A stretch of 64,000 nt of DNA from NCBI GenBank assembly GCA_021018815.1, contig JAITYX010000009.1, forward strand, positions 10,294,501-10,358,500. Direction: 5' to 3'. Positions 49,818 through 60,093 of this stretch are shown in pieces. Below the pieces are notes generated by a model that was not told the origin of the DNA, ran no database searches, and saw nothing but the letters and a program-made list of their open reading frames with translations. Numbering within the stretch: the stretch's first letter is position 1; the number at the start of each line of letters is the position of its first letter. The stretch is from Talinum fruticosum. Its lineage: Eukaryota > Streptophyta > Magnoliopsida > Caryophyllales > Talinaceae. A program made the position numbers and the translations under genes.

Positions 49818-50582
49818 TATGATGCCAAAATTCCTAGGAAAACATTACGAAAACAAATGGAAAAAAATTGCACTAGCGTCCGTTTCCCCAAAAGAAAATA
49901 AAAAATAAAAAAGGGAATTAGGCAAGGAGTGCGCACAAAATAACAATATGGTGTGCACAAAATGGGTTGGGGCGAAATAGATTACAGCCCAAGGAGTGCT
50001 CGGTCTTAAAAAAGAATAAGGCAAACCGGTCGACCAAGGTGGTGGCCAGCGCCGGCCACCCATGTGTAGGAACCACAACCAGGCACCAGGCCTCATCGGA
50101 CCGAGCTTTCCCAAAAAGCTTGGCGTCAAGGGTTTAGAAAGTTTTTGATTTCCAAGATAGAAGATAAAACTTAGAAAGTGGTGATGAACCTTTTATTAAG
50201 ATTTTCGAATTTTATTAAATCTTATTTAAAGTGAATTAGGCAAAGTTCGAATGGCACTTTTATTAATTATTTTATTTTAGAAATTATTTTCGAAGTCCAG
50301 TGATATTATCTCTTAAGTGAAAAATAAAGAAAGCAAGAATTGTGTTTCTATCGTGAGGCTTTAGGGCTAGATCGGCGTGAAAACACCAATATGGGTCAAA
50401 GCCCCGCCTACCGACCACTCGGTGCAGGCAGCGACTTCCGTCTAGTGGTGACCAGGCACCGGCCGAGGCCATGGCTCGAGAGATTAGCCTCGACCGGCAT
50501 TCTTATCGTGTTTTCTTATCGTGTTTTCTTATCCCGTAGTCAAATCGTGTTTTCTTATCCTGCGATCAAAAAAATAGATGAG
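49818..50582. other. Non-coding spacer with GC-rich patches
   Basis: AT-rich sequence interrupted by two GC-rich patches (about 50030-50080 and 50395-50500) containing GCCGGC- and ACCGGCCGAGG-type runs, as often found in gypsy LTRs. A TCTTATCGTGTTTT 14-mer is tandemly repeated at 50500-50535, with a diverged copy to 50560. No coding homology was seen on either strand. It ends at the CACTA terminus. Confidence 0.45.
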
Positions 50583-50600
50583 CACTACTACGAAAACCAC
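50583..50600 (+). repeat. CACTA 5' terminal inverted repeat
   Basis: CACTACTACGAAAACCAC. The CACTA pentamer defines the superfamily and the first bases are where transposase cleaves. The 3' partner is missing. Confidence 0.75.
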
Positions 50601-50692
50601 TTTTAATGACGGGTCTTTAACGATGGTTAAAAGGACAATCATCATAAAAGCTGGACTAGTGGCATTTTTGTAAATAACCTAGGCATTCGAAG

Positions 50693-50822
50693 CACATATG
50701 ACGACGGTTCTTACATTAGAACAATCGTCATATGTGTTGGGCATTTGTGGACGACGGTTCTTTTCATAGATCCGTCATCATATGTTGCATATGACGATCT
50801 GTTCTAGGAAAGAACCGTTGTC
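50693..50822. repeat. Palindromic subterminal repeats of the CACTA element
   Basis: CACATATGACGA (50693-50704) is the exact inverse of TCGTCATATGTG (50725-50736), with a GTTCT/AGAAC inner pair. Further copies of ACGACGGTTCTTTT (about 50751) and its near-inverse AAAGAACCGTTGTC (about 50808) follow. Such short repeated motifs next to the termini are the binding sites of the accessory transposase protein in En/Spm. Confidence 0.7.
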
Positions 50823-50830
50823 AAATTTCG

Positions 50831-52019
50831 TTCAAAACAGATCTAAAAACCCGAGAACTTACCTGCTATTTCCACGCCCACTTCATCTGCTATTTACTCT
50901 CGGCCTTATTGTTCTCCATTGTTCGCTTTCGTCCACAACTCAAATCTAGATCTGCTAGGACTCATTGGCAAGTAATCGAGCCGTTGTTCCTCTTGTTGTT
51001 TAACTTCCATTTTGCTCACTCATCGTCTCTCTTCTTTCTTGTAGTTGTCTTAGTATTTGTCGCCGGTGGTTATGTGTGTCGCCGTTGTTTTCCTCCTTCA
51101 TTGTCGTCGTTGGTTTCGCCGTTCATTGTCGCCGTTGTTTTCCACATTCTTACGGTATGAATCTTTATCTTTTCTTATTTTTCTGCTTTAAGTTATTTAC
51201 AAGATTTAATATAGTTAAATAGTGAACGTATTTTGGGTAATGATGTGAATCTTGAGAATGTAGGTAATGTTTGGGATTGTTGAAATGTTGAATCTTTGTT
51301 TAAAAATGTATAAATGTTGAGCATGTGGGTGACATGTGTTTAGTTTATTAAGTTGAAAATTCGTGAAATGTTAGAGATTTAGAGACATAGAAAAATAATT
51401 TGGATATAGGGCTTTATTGTTTTTCATATTATTCGATTAATGGCATGTTTCATTAAATTATCTTATGCATTTAATAATCTTAGAGAACCCGTTCAAACAT
51501 CAGTACATAACAAGTTATCCTAGGTCGCGGTGCGTGCATAAATGTGCGTAGAACATTTAGGATATTAGCTTGGTATATATAGGTTTTTGAATTGTCCGTG
51601 TTGGACAGTTTGAGAAATAATATGATAATAGGTTGTGTGAATATTATAATCTTATAATAAATTTGACTAGATATCACGGTGCTCATTTTCCCTCTCGTTC
51701 TTCGGGTGCAATTATGATGACGACGGGTTGATGTATATATCTTTACTTCTATTACCATACAATTAAGTAAGGATATACACATTAGCCAATTCGTTTTCAT
51801 ATGTTGTACTTGAAGAACTAAAGGGAAATGTCTGCTGTAATTTTGTCAAATGTATGATAAGATTTTGCTACATGGTCTTGGGTCATATTATTCTTAAATG
51901 GATTTAGGACCATCTCGTCCTCGTAGAAGGATGTTAGGCTCATGTCATATTATTTTTGTGTAAGTACGTATTTCTCAAACTATATGTGGTGAATTGCTTC
52001 TTGTGTTTTTGGGTAAGGT
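50831..52019 (+). other. CACTA leader, possible 5' exon and intron
   Basis: A CT/GT-rich segment with GTCGCCGTTGTTTTCC repeated at about 51077 and 51128 ends at ACGGTATGAAT, a plausible donor at about 51150. AT-rich sequence then runs to GGGTAAGGT just before the transposase ATG at 52020, where an AG acceptor is available. A 5'-untranslated intron of about 870 bp is possible but not shown. Nothing else was recognised. Confidence 0.35.
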
Positions 52020-54005
52020 ATGGATCGAGTGTGGGTTTATAGCGATAGGAGGAGTGTAGAATATCATGATGGTGTTAACAACATTCTAGAGATTATCGTC
52101 GAACATGCCGCTACATTTGGAGAACAATCCATATTCTGTCCATGTTTAAGGTGTTTCAATTCCTCAAGATTCCCCCTATATTGGTGTGGGTTTAACCCAA
52201 CTTATAAGGTGTGGGTATGGCATGGGGAAGAGGAGTTTGTCAATATACCCGTATGAGAGGAAGATGAAGGGTATGATGAAAATGAAGCCAACAAGTAGTA
52301 TGGAATTAGAAGATTGACCTAAAGATCTAGTTCATGGAGTAGAACATGATTTAGTTGATCAACAACACGTATTGGAGCAATTGTTAGCTGATTCGGAGAA
52401 GCCTATTTGCCCAAGGTATGATAAATACACCCGTTTATCAGCTGTGTTGAGGTTGATGAACTTGAAAAAGGCTAACGGTTGGAGTGACAAAAGTTTCACG
52501 GACTTGTTGGGTGTGGTCAAAGGTATACTCTCAAAAGGAAATATCCTTCCCAACTTGTACATATGAGGGGAAGAGGATGTTATGTCCTATGGGAATGGGT
52601 TATAAGAAGATACATGTTTGCCCCAATGATTGCACATTGTATCGAAAAGAACATGCACATAGAGACAAATGTCCTAAATGTGGTGTACCTCGATCCATAA
52701 TAAAAAACATCGATGGAGAGAGTCTTGAGGGACCTCCCGCAAAGGTGTTGTGGTACTTGCCAATAATACCGAGGTTTAAGCGCCTTTTTCAAGTGCAACC
52801 GATGTGAAGAACTTGACGTGCCATGCCAACGGAAGAGTTTGTGATGACAAGCTACGTCACCCTGCCGATTCTCCTTAATGGAAGAAGATTAATTCACTGT
52901 TCCTGAATTTGGTAGGGAAGCATGGAATCTACATCGAGTCTTTGTACGGATGGAATAAACCCCCACGGTGACCCAAGTAGCAAGCACGGTTGTTAGCCCA
53001 TTCTTTTGGTTATCTACAACCTACTGTCGTCGTTGTGTATTAAGTGCAAGTACATTATGTTGTCAATGCTCATTTTTGGGCCTAAACAGCCAGGAAATGA
53101 TATAGATGTGTACTTGGCGACTCTTGTTGAAGATTTCAAGCTTTTGTGCGAATAAAGGTGTATCGGTTTATGATGCATACCGTTAAGAGCAATTTACATT
53201 GCGAGCTATGAGCTTCACCACAATTAGTGACTTCCTCGTGTACGGAAAATTGTCCGGATACACCGTCAAAGGACACAAGGCATGCCCCATTTGTGCAGAG
53301 GGTACTTGCTGCTATCAACTCAAGCATACAAAAATGACGGCCTATCTCGGACACCGAAAGTTTCTTCCCTTTTCCCATCAATATTGTAAGAAAAAGAAGG
53401 CTTTTAATGGTAAAACCGAGATGGATTCGGTTCCAACTCCATTAACAGGACATCAAATATAAGCAAGTGAAGAATCTTGATGTGGAGTTCATCAAGCCAT
53501 ACCGACGTCAATTCGAAAATGGTGTGTGGAAAAAGAGATCAATATTTTTTGATCTTCCATATTGGAAAGAGTTGTATATGAGACATAGTTTTGATGTAAT
53601 GCATATAGAGAAAAACATTTGTGAAAGTCTCATCGGCAATCTTCCGAACATACCGGGGAAGACTAAGGACGGATAGAAAGCACGACTTAATATGTGTGAA
53701 ATAGGAATACGGGAGGAATTAGCACCACAACCAAAAGGGAAGAGAACATATTTGCCTCCGGTGTCTTACACATTGAGTAGAAAGGAAAAACAACGTTTGT
53801 GTGAGACCTTGAAGAAACTCAAAGTGCCACAGAGATATTCTTTAAACATTAGTACACTCGTTTCGATGTCCGATTTTGGACTAATCGGTCTTAAATCTCA
53901 TGATTGTCATGCTTTGATGCAACAAATACTGTCGGGTGCTATCCGAGTCGTGATGCCAAAACATGTCGGACAGGCGATCACAAGACTTTGTTTCTTTTTC
54001 AATAC
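52020..54005 (+). pseudogene. tnp2-type CACTA transposase (TNPD-like), broken and 3'-truncated
   Basis: Start ATG at 52020 gives MDRVWVYSDR and a CPCLRC zinc-type motif (52137-52154), the transposase-associated N-terminal domain. The frame stops at 52254. From 52372 it resumes with GWSDKSFTDLL; after a frameshift near 52550 come CPMGMGYKKIHVCPNDCTLY, CPKCG and AKVLWYLPIIPRFKRLF (to 52795). 52800-53190 is badly decayed but PGNDIDVYLA is still readable (about 53095). Then SGYTVKGHKACPICAEGTC (53233-53310), LPYWKELYMRH and FDVMHIEKNICESLIGN (53545-53645), GKRTYLPP, and GLKSHDCHALMQQIL to AITRLCFFFN. The order is that of the tnp2 transposase family (PF02992). The C-terminal DUF4218/DUF4216-type region is missing because the sequence switches to the PMD copy. 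At least four stops or frameshifts make it inactive. Confidence 0.85.
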
Positions 54006-55010
54006 CAAGTGAAAGGTGAGGAAAATATTCATGTAGCCATGACTACAATATTCCAAAGAAAGTGAGATCTTTATCCATGTAAGATCGGATATTTCGAAGT
54101 GTAAAGAAGGGATCAAGCATTCCTCAATAATCTTCCACAAGTGTCCTTCTTAGCCGTTGTGTGGCTCACACCGGAATGTAAACCCCTTATAAGACAAGTA
54201 TAGTCGGGCACACCCCACTTAAGGTCCTTAATCTTGCCTAAGTCCACTAAGTTCACCAAATAGTGAACATATACCTTGGTAGCGTGATCCGAGAAAATGG
54301 ATGTGCTTAGCACGAGGGCTAGCACTATTTGGACTTGTTACGGAGTGTGTTAAGCTCGCAACTCAATATTTTTAAAGGCTTAAAAAAGAAGAGTATATTT
54401 GAAGAAATTGGCCCGAGGAAACCGACTAGCAACGGGACCAAAAAGGTGACACAAATAACCATGATTTTTATACAAGTCCCGATCGAAACTAAAGGTTCCC
54501 TCGAGAAACCCAAACCTTAAAGAACGACAAAGTCAAGAGGCATGATGGTCATCTCCCGAAAAGGAAGATGAAAGGTGTTGGTGGTATCCTAAAATCGTTC
54601 GCTAATGGACCGGGTTAGATCACCCTCCTTCCGGATACATAAGTTGTTTAAAGCAATAAAGAAGGAACCAAACCCCGCACTGGTCATGATCGGTTCTAAT
54701 GGGTAGTTCCTCTCCTTCAAAGTCTCGAAAAATTTTTAGATAGCGCCGCTTACTCCGGACGGTGCCCTTTTACAAAATGGAAATCCATCAAGATTTTAGT
54801 TAGTAGAGGCATTAGTATAAAAATGTAAAGGAAAAGAAATTTAAGCCATCAAGTTATTGAAGAAGAGAGGAGACATGATTCTCGGCCTCCACCAAGAGGT
54901 CATTGGGGCTTCACTAGTGTTGAGGGCGCTGTTCCCCGTTCCAAGAAGTTATCACGGACTAAGCTCTCAGCTCTTGTCTTTCTAACACGATGAGCATGTT
55001 TTCTAGACAT
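54006..55010 (-). pseudogene. Plant mobile domain (PMD) gene, decayed (copy 2)
   Basis: On the minus strand an ATG at 55010-55008 starts MSRKHAHRVRKTRAESLVRD. After an intron-like gap the PMD exon reads GFGSFFIALNNLC, SERF-stop-DTTNTFHLPFREMT and GFSREPLVSIG. It continues through IMVICVTFLVPLLVGFLGPI, TKVYVHYLVNLVDLGKIKDL, WGVPDYTCLIRGLHSGV and, at the far end, WLHEYFPHL, where it meets the CACTA sequence. It aligns with copy 1 (47411-48160) segment by segment, and the TAG at 54601-54599 replaces the same Trp codon as in copy 1. Stops and frameshifts are frequent. The exons downstream of WLHEYFPHL seen in copy 1 (FGFCWYLGERV onward) are absent. Confidence 0.7.
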
Positions 55011-55132
55011 TTTGGAAGAAGTTGTGTTTGAAAATCAACCTATTTTTCTTAAGACAAGAATGAGTAAACTAGAGCAAGCAAGAGGAAGCAAAGAGAGGAG
55101 TAAGTGACGTGTGCGAAATGAACACACCAACC

Positions 55133-55146
55133 CCTCTTTTTATAGG
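55133..55146 (-). promoter_or_regulatory. Possible TATA box of PMD copy 2
   Basis: On the minus strand this reads CCTATAAAAAGAGG, about 125 bp upstream of the MSRKH start codon, in front of GGGTTGGTGTGTTC. The spacing suits a plant promoter and short leader. This is inferred from sequence only. Confidence 0.4.
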
Positions 55147-55960
55147 CGGACTCCGCCAAAGCATGATAAAGATACAAGACAAAATGCAAAAAGTAAGAAG
55201 AGACCAAGCATGGAATCCAAAGAGCGAGGCGAGATAAAGCCTGGCCCGCGCCGGCTACGAGCCCCGACCGGCGTCACCTCGGCGGCGGCTTTACAAGTGT
55301 AGCTAGTGGATAGGCTTGTGAGGTCTAATCAGGCATGACAAGTGTTTTCTTGGAGCATTATCCATGCAAGTGGGTCCTTGGACCCACAATGTCAACTTTA
55401 TCACATCAAATTTTGAGTCTGTCTTCGACTAAATTATTTAGGTAAAATATCGAACTTTTGCAAATACAATTATCAGCAAACGAGTGTGTTTGTACATCGG
55501 GATTATTAAGCCAAGCTTCAGCTCAAGAAATGATCAATGCTTCAACGAAATTAGAACGCATGCATCGTGAACAAGTTCGGGCTGCGTCTCGGGGTTCAAG
55601 TTTGACAACAACCAATTCCGGACACTACAAATTAACTATAGACACATAAAACATATCACTCTTATCTCTTTTATTTATGTATTTTCTTTTGTCAACCCGG
55701 TGATGAAATCCCAGTCATGTTTACGGATTCGGATCACGGTCGAAGTTTGATTGGCGTGACAAAAGTGAGTAACCCATAAAAACCTTTTAACACCAAAAAC
55801 TAAACTTTATTTGCTTTGCGCATATCCATAAACCCATTTCATTTGACTAGTCCAAGCCCGGGTCAATGCTCAAGGTCAACCTTTAGATGGCGCCGTGCAT
55901 TGAGCCATGCTACATGCTAAACGCTACCTTATAACACCGATTTATCGGCACACGAGCTTA
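55147..55960. other. Spacer between PMD copy 2 and Sirevirus-like element 2
   Basis: A GC-rich patch (55235-55300, GCGCCGGC and GACCGGCGTCACC) is followed by mixed AT-rich DNA. A short frame at 55458-55649 (EMINASTKLERMHREQVRA) has no recognised relative. The patch resembles those at 50030-50500 and may belong to the same gypsy family's LTR, but I could not align it by eye. Confidence 0.35.
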
Positions 55961-55993
55961 ATTCATCCGTATGATGTTGCATTGACCGACGCC

Positions 55994-56114
55994 GCGTTTC
56001 ATGGGAAACATCACAAAAACACTGCGTTTTGCTCTAAGTGTTCGATTGAAACACGGAGCTCAACTTCACAAAACGACGTTGATTTTTACCGTGCTTGCGT
56101 TTCATGGGAAACAT
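55994..56114 (+). repeat. 18-bp direct repeat at the element 2 left edge
   Basis: GCGTTTCATGGGAAACAT is at 55994-56011 and again at 56097-56114, a 103-bp period. The second copy is within the readable gag tail, the first just upstream of it. It may mark a short duplication or the edge of the truncated element. Confidence 0.8.
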
Positions 56115-56940
56115 GGAGTGATGAAGATTCATCCGAAGAAGATGAAGACTCGAGATGATTCAAAGTGTCCGATGGCACTATCGGACTCGAAGCTGAACCT
56201 AAGTTAGATTCCGATCACTCGGACAATGAGGAAACTAATCCTCGGGAGGTAATTGAATATTTCCTGAAGTTTTCCAAAGTTGATTTAGCTAAATACATCT
56301 ATACTTTGGAAAAGAAGTCCAATTCGACTCTTCTCAATTCAAAAAACAACTTAAGTCTATCACTTCGAGAGCATTTCTTTGACAAATGAATTAGAAAAGC
56401 CGAGACTTACTCTAAGAGAACTCAAGACTAGTGCTCAATTCAATGAGACCGAGTCCGAGTCACTCGAAGAGAAAATGAGCATCTTAAGCAAAAGCTGAAT
56501 GAGTCTCAAGAACATGTTTTAAAATTTACTCAACGTTAGACAAACCTTGACATGCTCTTAGGGTCACAATGTGTCTCCTTCGGAAAAGAAGGACTTGGTT
56601 TTAACAAGGAGGAGGAATCAAATTCCTACTTAGAGCTTTTCAAAAATTATTCCAAAACTATGAAGTTCGAAAGGCTGAGCATGGCCCCATTCATAAGAAT
56701 GAAAAGACGACTAAGCCCGGACCAGCTTACTTGAGAAAACCTTCTCCACCAGTTTATAAAAGAAAAGATTTTCAAAAGAATGAGACACGGACTCGGTTCT
56801 CTAAAAGAAAGAATTAGAATTAGACCAAACCAAAAGTTATTCAAATCTGGGTTCCCAAAAGTCTTCTTCCTCGAAAAAGATCAAAGTAAAGGAAGTTACT
56901 GGGTTCGTTAGAGGAAGTGAGAAAGGTTAGTTTGTTTCGA
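56088..56940 (+). pseudogene. gag C-terminal remnant of element 2
   Basis: Reads ETWSDEDSSEEDEDS at about 56110-56157, the acidic segment that follows the zinc-knuckle region in Sirevirus gag. Coiled, charged sequence follows (LEAEPKLDSDHSDNEE, then ENEHLKQKLNESQEHVLKFT about 56470-56530) and SFGKEGLGFNKEEES (about 56577-56621). No CCHC zinc knuckle is visible upstream, so nucleocapsid and capsid are lost. There are several stops (for example near 56388 and 56732) and changes of frame. Confidence 0.6.
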
Positions 56941-57316
56941 CTTGCAGGTGGCTCGAAAAGAACAAAAGGACACCGGTACTTGACGGTGGATGCTCACGCC
57001 ACATGTCGGGAAATCTAAGACTCTTTTCCGAGTTAGAAGATTACAAGGGAGCCAAAGTCACATTTGGAGATAACAACAAAGGCAAGATAATTAGGATAGG
57101 CAAGATTGGAAAAGGAGACAATCTGGTCAGCCCTGTCTACCTTGTCCAGGGATTGAAGTACAATCTACTTAGCATCTCTCAACTGTGTGACAAAGGTCAA
57201 GAGGTAAGATTCACTCAAACCAATTGCTATATTTCTTATGAAACTACCAAGGAGACTAATCTCTCAGGTAAGAGATCGGGTAATACCTACACTATTCCTC
57301 TTTCTAACCCAAGTTA
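56941..57316 (+). pseudogene. Aspartic protease domain of element 2 pol
   Basis: The active-site segment VLDGGCSRHMSGN spans about 56976-57014 (family form LDSGCSRHMTG), so Ser after the catalytic Asp is Gly here. Then VTFGDNNKGKI, PVYLVQGLKYNLLSISQLCD and the downstream SYETTKE stretch, all in one frame to a stop at 57316. Cleaves the gag-pol polyprotein in active copies. Downstream, about 57355-57490 holds the GAG-pre-integrase segment (CRLDRVSMYTIKKL..HGLVGGLP). Confidence 0.8.
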
Positions 57317-57354
57317 GAATCGATCTTCTTTAAAAGCATTTTTACATGATGATT

Positions 57355-57960
57355 CTTGGACATGACATTGTAGACTAGATCGTGTTAGCATGTACACCAT
57401 TAAGAAGCTTGCATCTCATGGTTTAGTCGGAGGATTGCCTAACTGTGCATTTAAGAAAGATAAAATTTTTGAAGCATGCACAAAAGGGAAATAGGTTAGA
57501 TCATCTTTCAAATCTCTTAAAAGCTGTTTCCACATCCAAGGTGCTTGAAATGTTGCATATGGACTTATGTGGTGAAATCCCTGTCAAGAGTCTCGGGTAA
57601 ATCATATGTGCTTGTAATCGTTGTTGACTACTCTCGATTTACCTAGGTTTGTTTTCTTAACCATAAAAATGAAGCATTCAAAGAGTTCAGCAAGCTCTGC
57701 AGGAAAATTCAAGTTGAGTCTCGGACTATAATCAAAAGAATTCGAACCGACCATGGAAGGGAGTTCGACTACTCATAATTTGTAGAGTTATGTGATAAGA
57801 ATAATATCTCCCACAACTTCTTAGCACCAAGAAATCCTCAACAAAATGGAGTAGTGGAGAGAAAGAACCGAACTCTTGAAGAAATAGGAAGGACAATAAT
57901 GATTGAACATGATCTACCTTACTATTTACAGGGTCGAGGCGATCAACAGACGCAAACTAC
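57355..57960 (+). pseudogene. GAG-pre-integrase and integrase core of element 2
   Basis: After the pre-integrase segment, integrase reads LEMLHMDLCGEIPV, VLVIVVDYSRFT-stop-VCFLNHKNEA, RIRTDHGREF and APRNPQQNGVVERKNRTLEE. The catalytic triad is visible: Asp at 57626, Asp at 57749 and Glu at 57857, i.e. D..D(35)E spacing. A TAG at 57644-57646 replaces the Trp of RFTWVCFL, and another stop lies near 57777. A break at about 57925-57960 precedes the next frame. The C-terminal part (TPYEFYKGKTPNISYFKPFG, then HPTKFDAWSDDGIFLGYS) continues at 57979-58150. Confidence 0.8.
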
Positions 57961-58620
57961 ACATTGAATACATGCCTCATTAGATCCATCCTGAAGAAAA
58001 CTCCATACGAGTTCTACAAAGGGAAGACACCCAACATTTCATACTTCAAACCTTTTGGATGTAATTGTTATGTTCATAATAATGGTAAGGACCACCCGAC
58101 TAAGTTTGATGCTTGGTCGGATGACGGTATTTTTCTTGGTTATTCATCTAATAGTAAATCTTCTCGCACTTTCAATAAAAGAACTAAGAAAGTGGAAGAA
58201 TGTATCCTTGTTTTTTTGATGAGATTGAACAGGGAAAACCAAGTGAGTCAACATTCTCGGATCCGAAGCTCAACCGAGATGGTGATCTTAGTGAAGATGA
58301 GCTCGAGAAGAGTCAAAGAAAAGTCATTAAGAATGAAGTGACTCGGAATAACCTGACTCGGAATGTAACGACTCAAGAGTCAGCTCAGAATACTAAGGGT
58401 CAATCGGATAAACCAGCTCAATTAGAACAGACTTCGAAGACCAACCAATTCAACCTACAAATCTGGTAAACCGGAGGACAGATAGAGCTTTCAAATATGC
58501 TTCGAGCCACCCACTCGAAAACATCTTGTCCGATATCAACAGTGGGGTAAGAACTCGTTCCTCTCTACAAAATCTATGTGCATTCACTGCATTCATTTCA
58601 TTAACTAAACTCGAAATGCA
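57961..58620 (+). pseudogene. Integrase C-terminus and linker of element 2
   Basis: One frame (57964-58341) carries RSILKKTPYEFYKGKTP, FGCNCYVHN and IFLGYSSNSKSSRTFNKRTK, the usual integrase C-terminal region. After a frameshift near 58200, a hydrophilic linker (FFDEIEQGKPSE, then RNNLTRNVTTQESAQNT) leads to SHPLENILSDINSGVRTR at about 58495-58555, which usually precedes RT in copia pol. Confidence 0.75.
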
Positions 58621-59443
58621 CTAGAGGCTCTAAATGAACCTGAATGGGTAGAGGCCATGCAAGAGAAACTCAATCAATTTGAAAGAAACCAAGTTCGGAC
58701 TCGACCAAACGACCTTCTAACCACCCTGTCGTAGGAACCTAATGGGTTTTCAAGAACAAACTTGATGAAGGTGGGTTGGTAGTAAGAAATAAGGCTAGAC
58801 TTGTGGCTCAAGGTTACAATCAAGAAGAAGGGATTGATTGTGGGGAAACCTTTGCACCTGTTGCCGAATTGAAGCTATTAAAATCTTATTGGCATTTGCA
58901 TCTAGCATGAATATCAAATTGTATCAAATGGATGTTAAATGTGCTTTTCTTAATGGTTTCATTGAAGAGGAAGTCTATGTTGAGCAACCCCTGTATTTGA
59001 AAACTCGGAATTTCCAAATCATGTTTTCAAGTTGCTAAAAGCTCTTTATGGTCTTAAGCAAGCTCCCAGAGCTTAGTATGAAAGACTAAGCAATTTCTTA
59101 GTTGAAAATGATTTTAGAAGAGGTCAGATTGACAAGACTCTTTTATAAAAACCAAGGGGAAAGACTTTCTTATTGCTCGGATCTATGTTGATGACATAAT
59201 TTTTGGAGCTACTAATGAAATTCTATGTCGAGATTTTTTGAGCTAATGAGACAGGAATTTCAAATGAGCATGATGGCCAACTTCTTCCTTGGTCTACATA
59301 TCAAGCAAGACAAAGATGGCATCTATGTGTATCAATCAAAGTATACAAAGGAGCTGCTGAAGAAGTACAAACTTCAAGATGCAAAACATGCAGCAACCCC
59401 TATGAGTAGCGAGCATAAAACTGGACTCGGACTGAAAAGATAA
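58621..59443 (+). pseudogene. Reverse transcriptase (RVT_2 type) of element 2
   Basis: ALNEPEWVEAMQEKLNQFER (58620-58680), [11 protein letters not shown] and [20 protein letters not shown] (58745-58850), IKLYQMDVKCAFLNGFIEEE (58914-58975), LLKALYGLKQAPRA-stop-YERLSNFL (59033-59100), then the polymerase active site IYVDDIIFG with YVDD at 59184-59195. NFFLGLHIKQDKDGIYVYQS follows (59278-59340). A TAG at 59074-59076 replaces Trp after QAPRA. Frameshifts occur near 58865, 59000, 59140 and 59225. All core motifs are present but not in one frame. Confidence 0.85.
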
Positions 59444-60093
59444 AGTAGTAAATCAGAAACTCTATCAAGGTATGATTGGATCTCTGCTATATCTTACTTC
59501 CAGTAGACCAGACATAATGTTTAGTGTATGTCCGTGTGCAAGATTTCAAGCTAATCCAAAAGAATCTTTAGATATCTTGCAGAGACTAAGAATCTAGGTC
59601 TATGGTACTCAAGAGACTCGGAACCGACTCTCACTGGATACTAAGATGCTGACTATGCTGGGTACAAAGTTGATAGAAAAAGCACTTCAGGAGCTTGCCG
59701 GTTTCTAGGTCAATCCCTTATATCTTGGCACTCAAAGAAACAAACTCGGTAGCTCTATCATCTGCTGAAGCTGAGTGCATTACGGTTGGAGCGAGGTTGT
59801 GCTCAGATTTTATGGGTCAAGCAACATTTGAGAGATCTTGGACTTACATTCAAATCAATTCCAATCAAGTGTGACAATCAAAGTGTAATCAGCATCGCTA
59901 AGAATCCAGTTCAAGCACTAAAAACAAAGCATATTGAGGTCAAGTATTATTTTTTAAGAGACCATTCGAGAAAGGTGATATTGAACTTGAATTCATTCCT
60001 ACCAAACTTCAATTGGCTGATATCTTTACTAAGCCATTTAGTGAGGATCAAATTTGCTTTATTAGGAATGAGCTTGGCATGATTAATGCATAA
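59444..60093 (+). pseudogene. RNase H domain and pol C-terminus of element 2
   Basis: GSLLYLTSSRPDIMFSVC (59477-59530), LWYSRDS (about 59596), DADYAGYKVDRKSTSGACRF (59645-59705), SVALSSAEAEC (59749-59781), QILWVKQHLRDLGL (59807-59850), SIPIKCDNQSVISIAKNP and KTKHIEVKYYF (59855-59955). The end in the restored register is ADIFTKPF and NELGMINA with stop TAA at 60091-60093. The catalytic acidic residues (DAD, E of AEAE, D of CDN) are visible, but frame breaks near 59630, 59785 and 59975 split the domain. Confidence 0.8.

Larger units (their letters stand above)
50583..54005 (+). mobile_element. 5' part of a CACTA (En/Spm) DNA transposon
   Basis: Begins CACTACTACGAAAACCAC, a typical CACTA terminal inverted repeat, followed by TTTTAATGACGGGTCTTTAA as in many plant CACTA ends. 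Palindromic subterminal repeats (50690-50830) and a tnp2 transposase ORF in the same orientation follow. The element stops inside the transposase at about 54005. No 3' terminal repeat ending in TAGTG was found in the window, so the element is truncated and no target-site duplication can be scored. Confidence 0.8.

Noticed and set aside
49845..50129. 94-codon minus-strand frame with Trp/Pro-rich sequence.
   Set aside because: It arises from a GC-rich patch with no homology or codon signal; probably LTR-type sequence.
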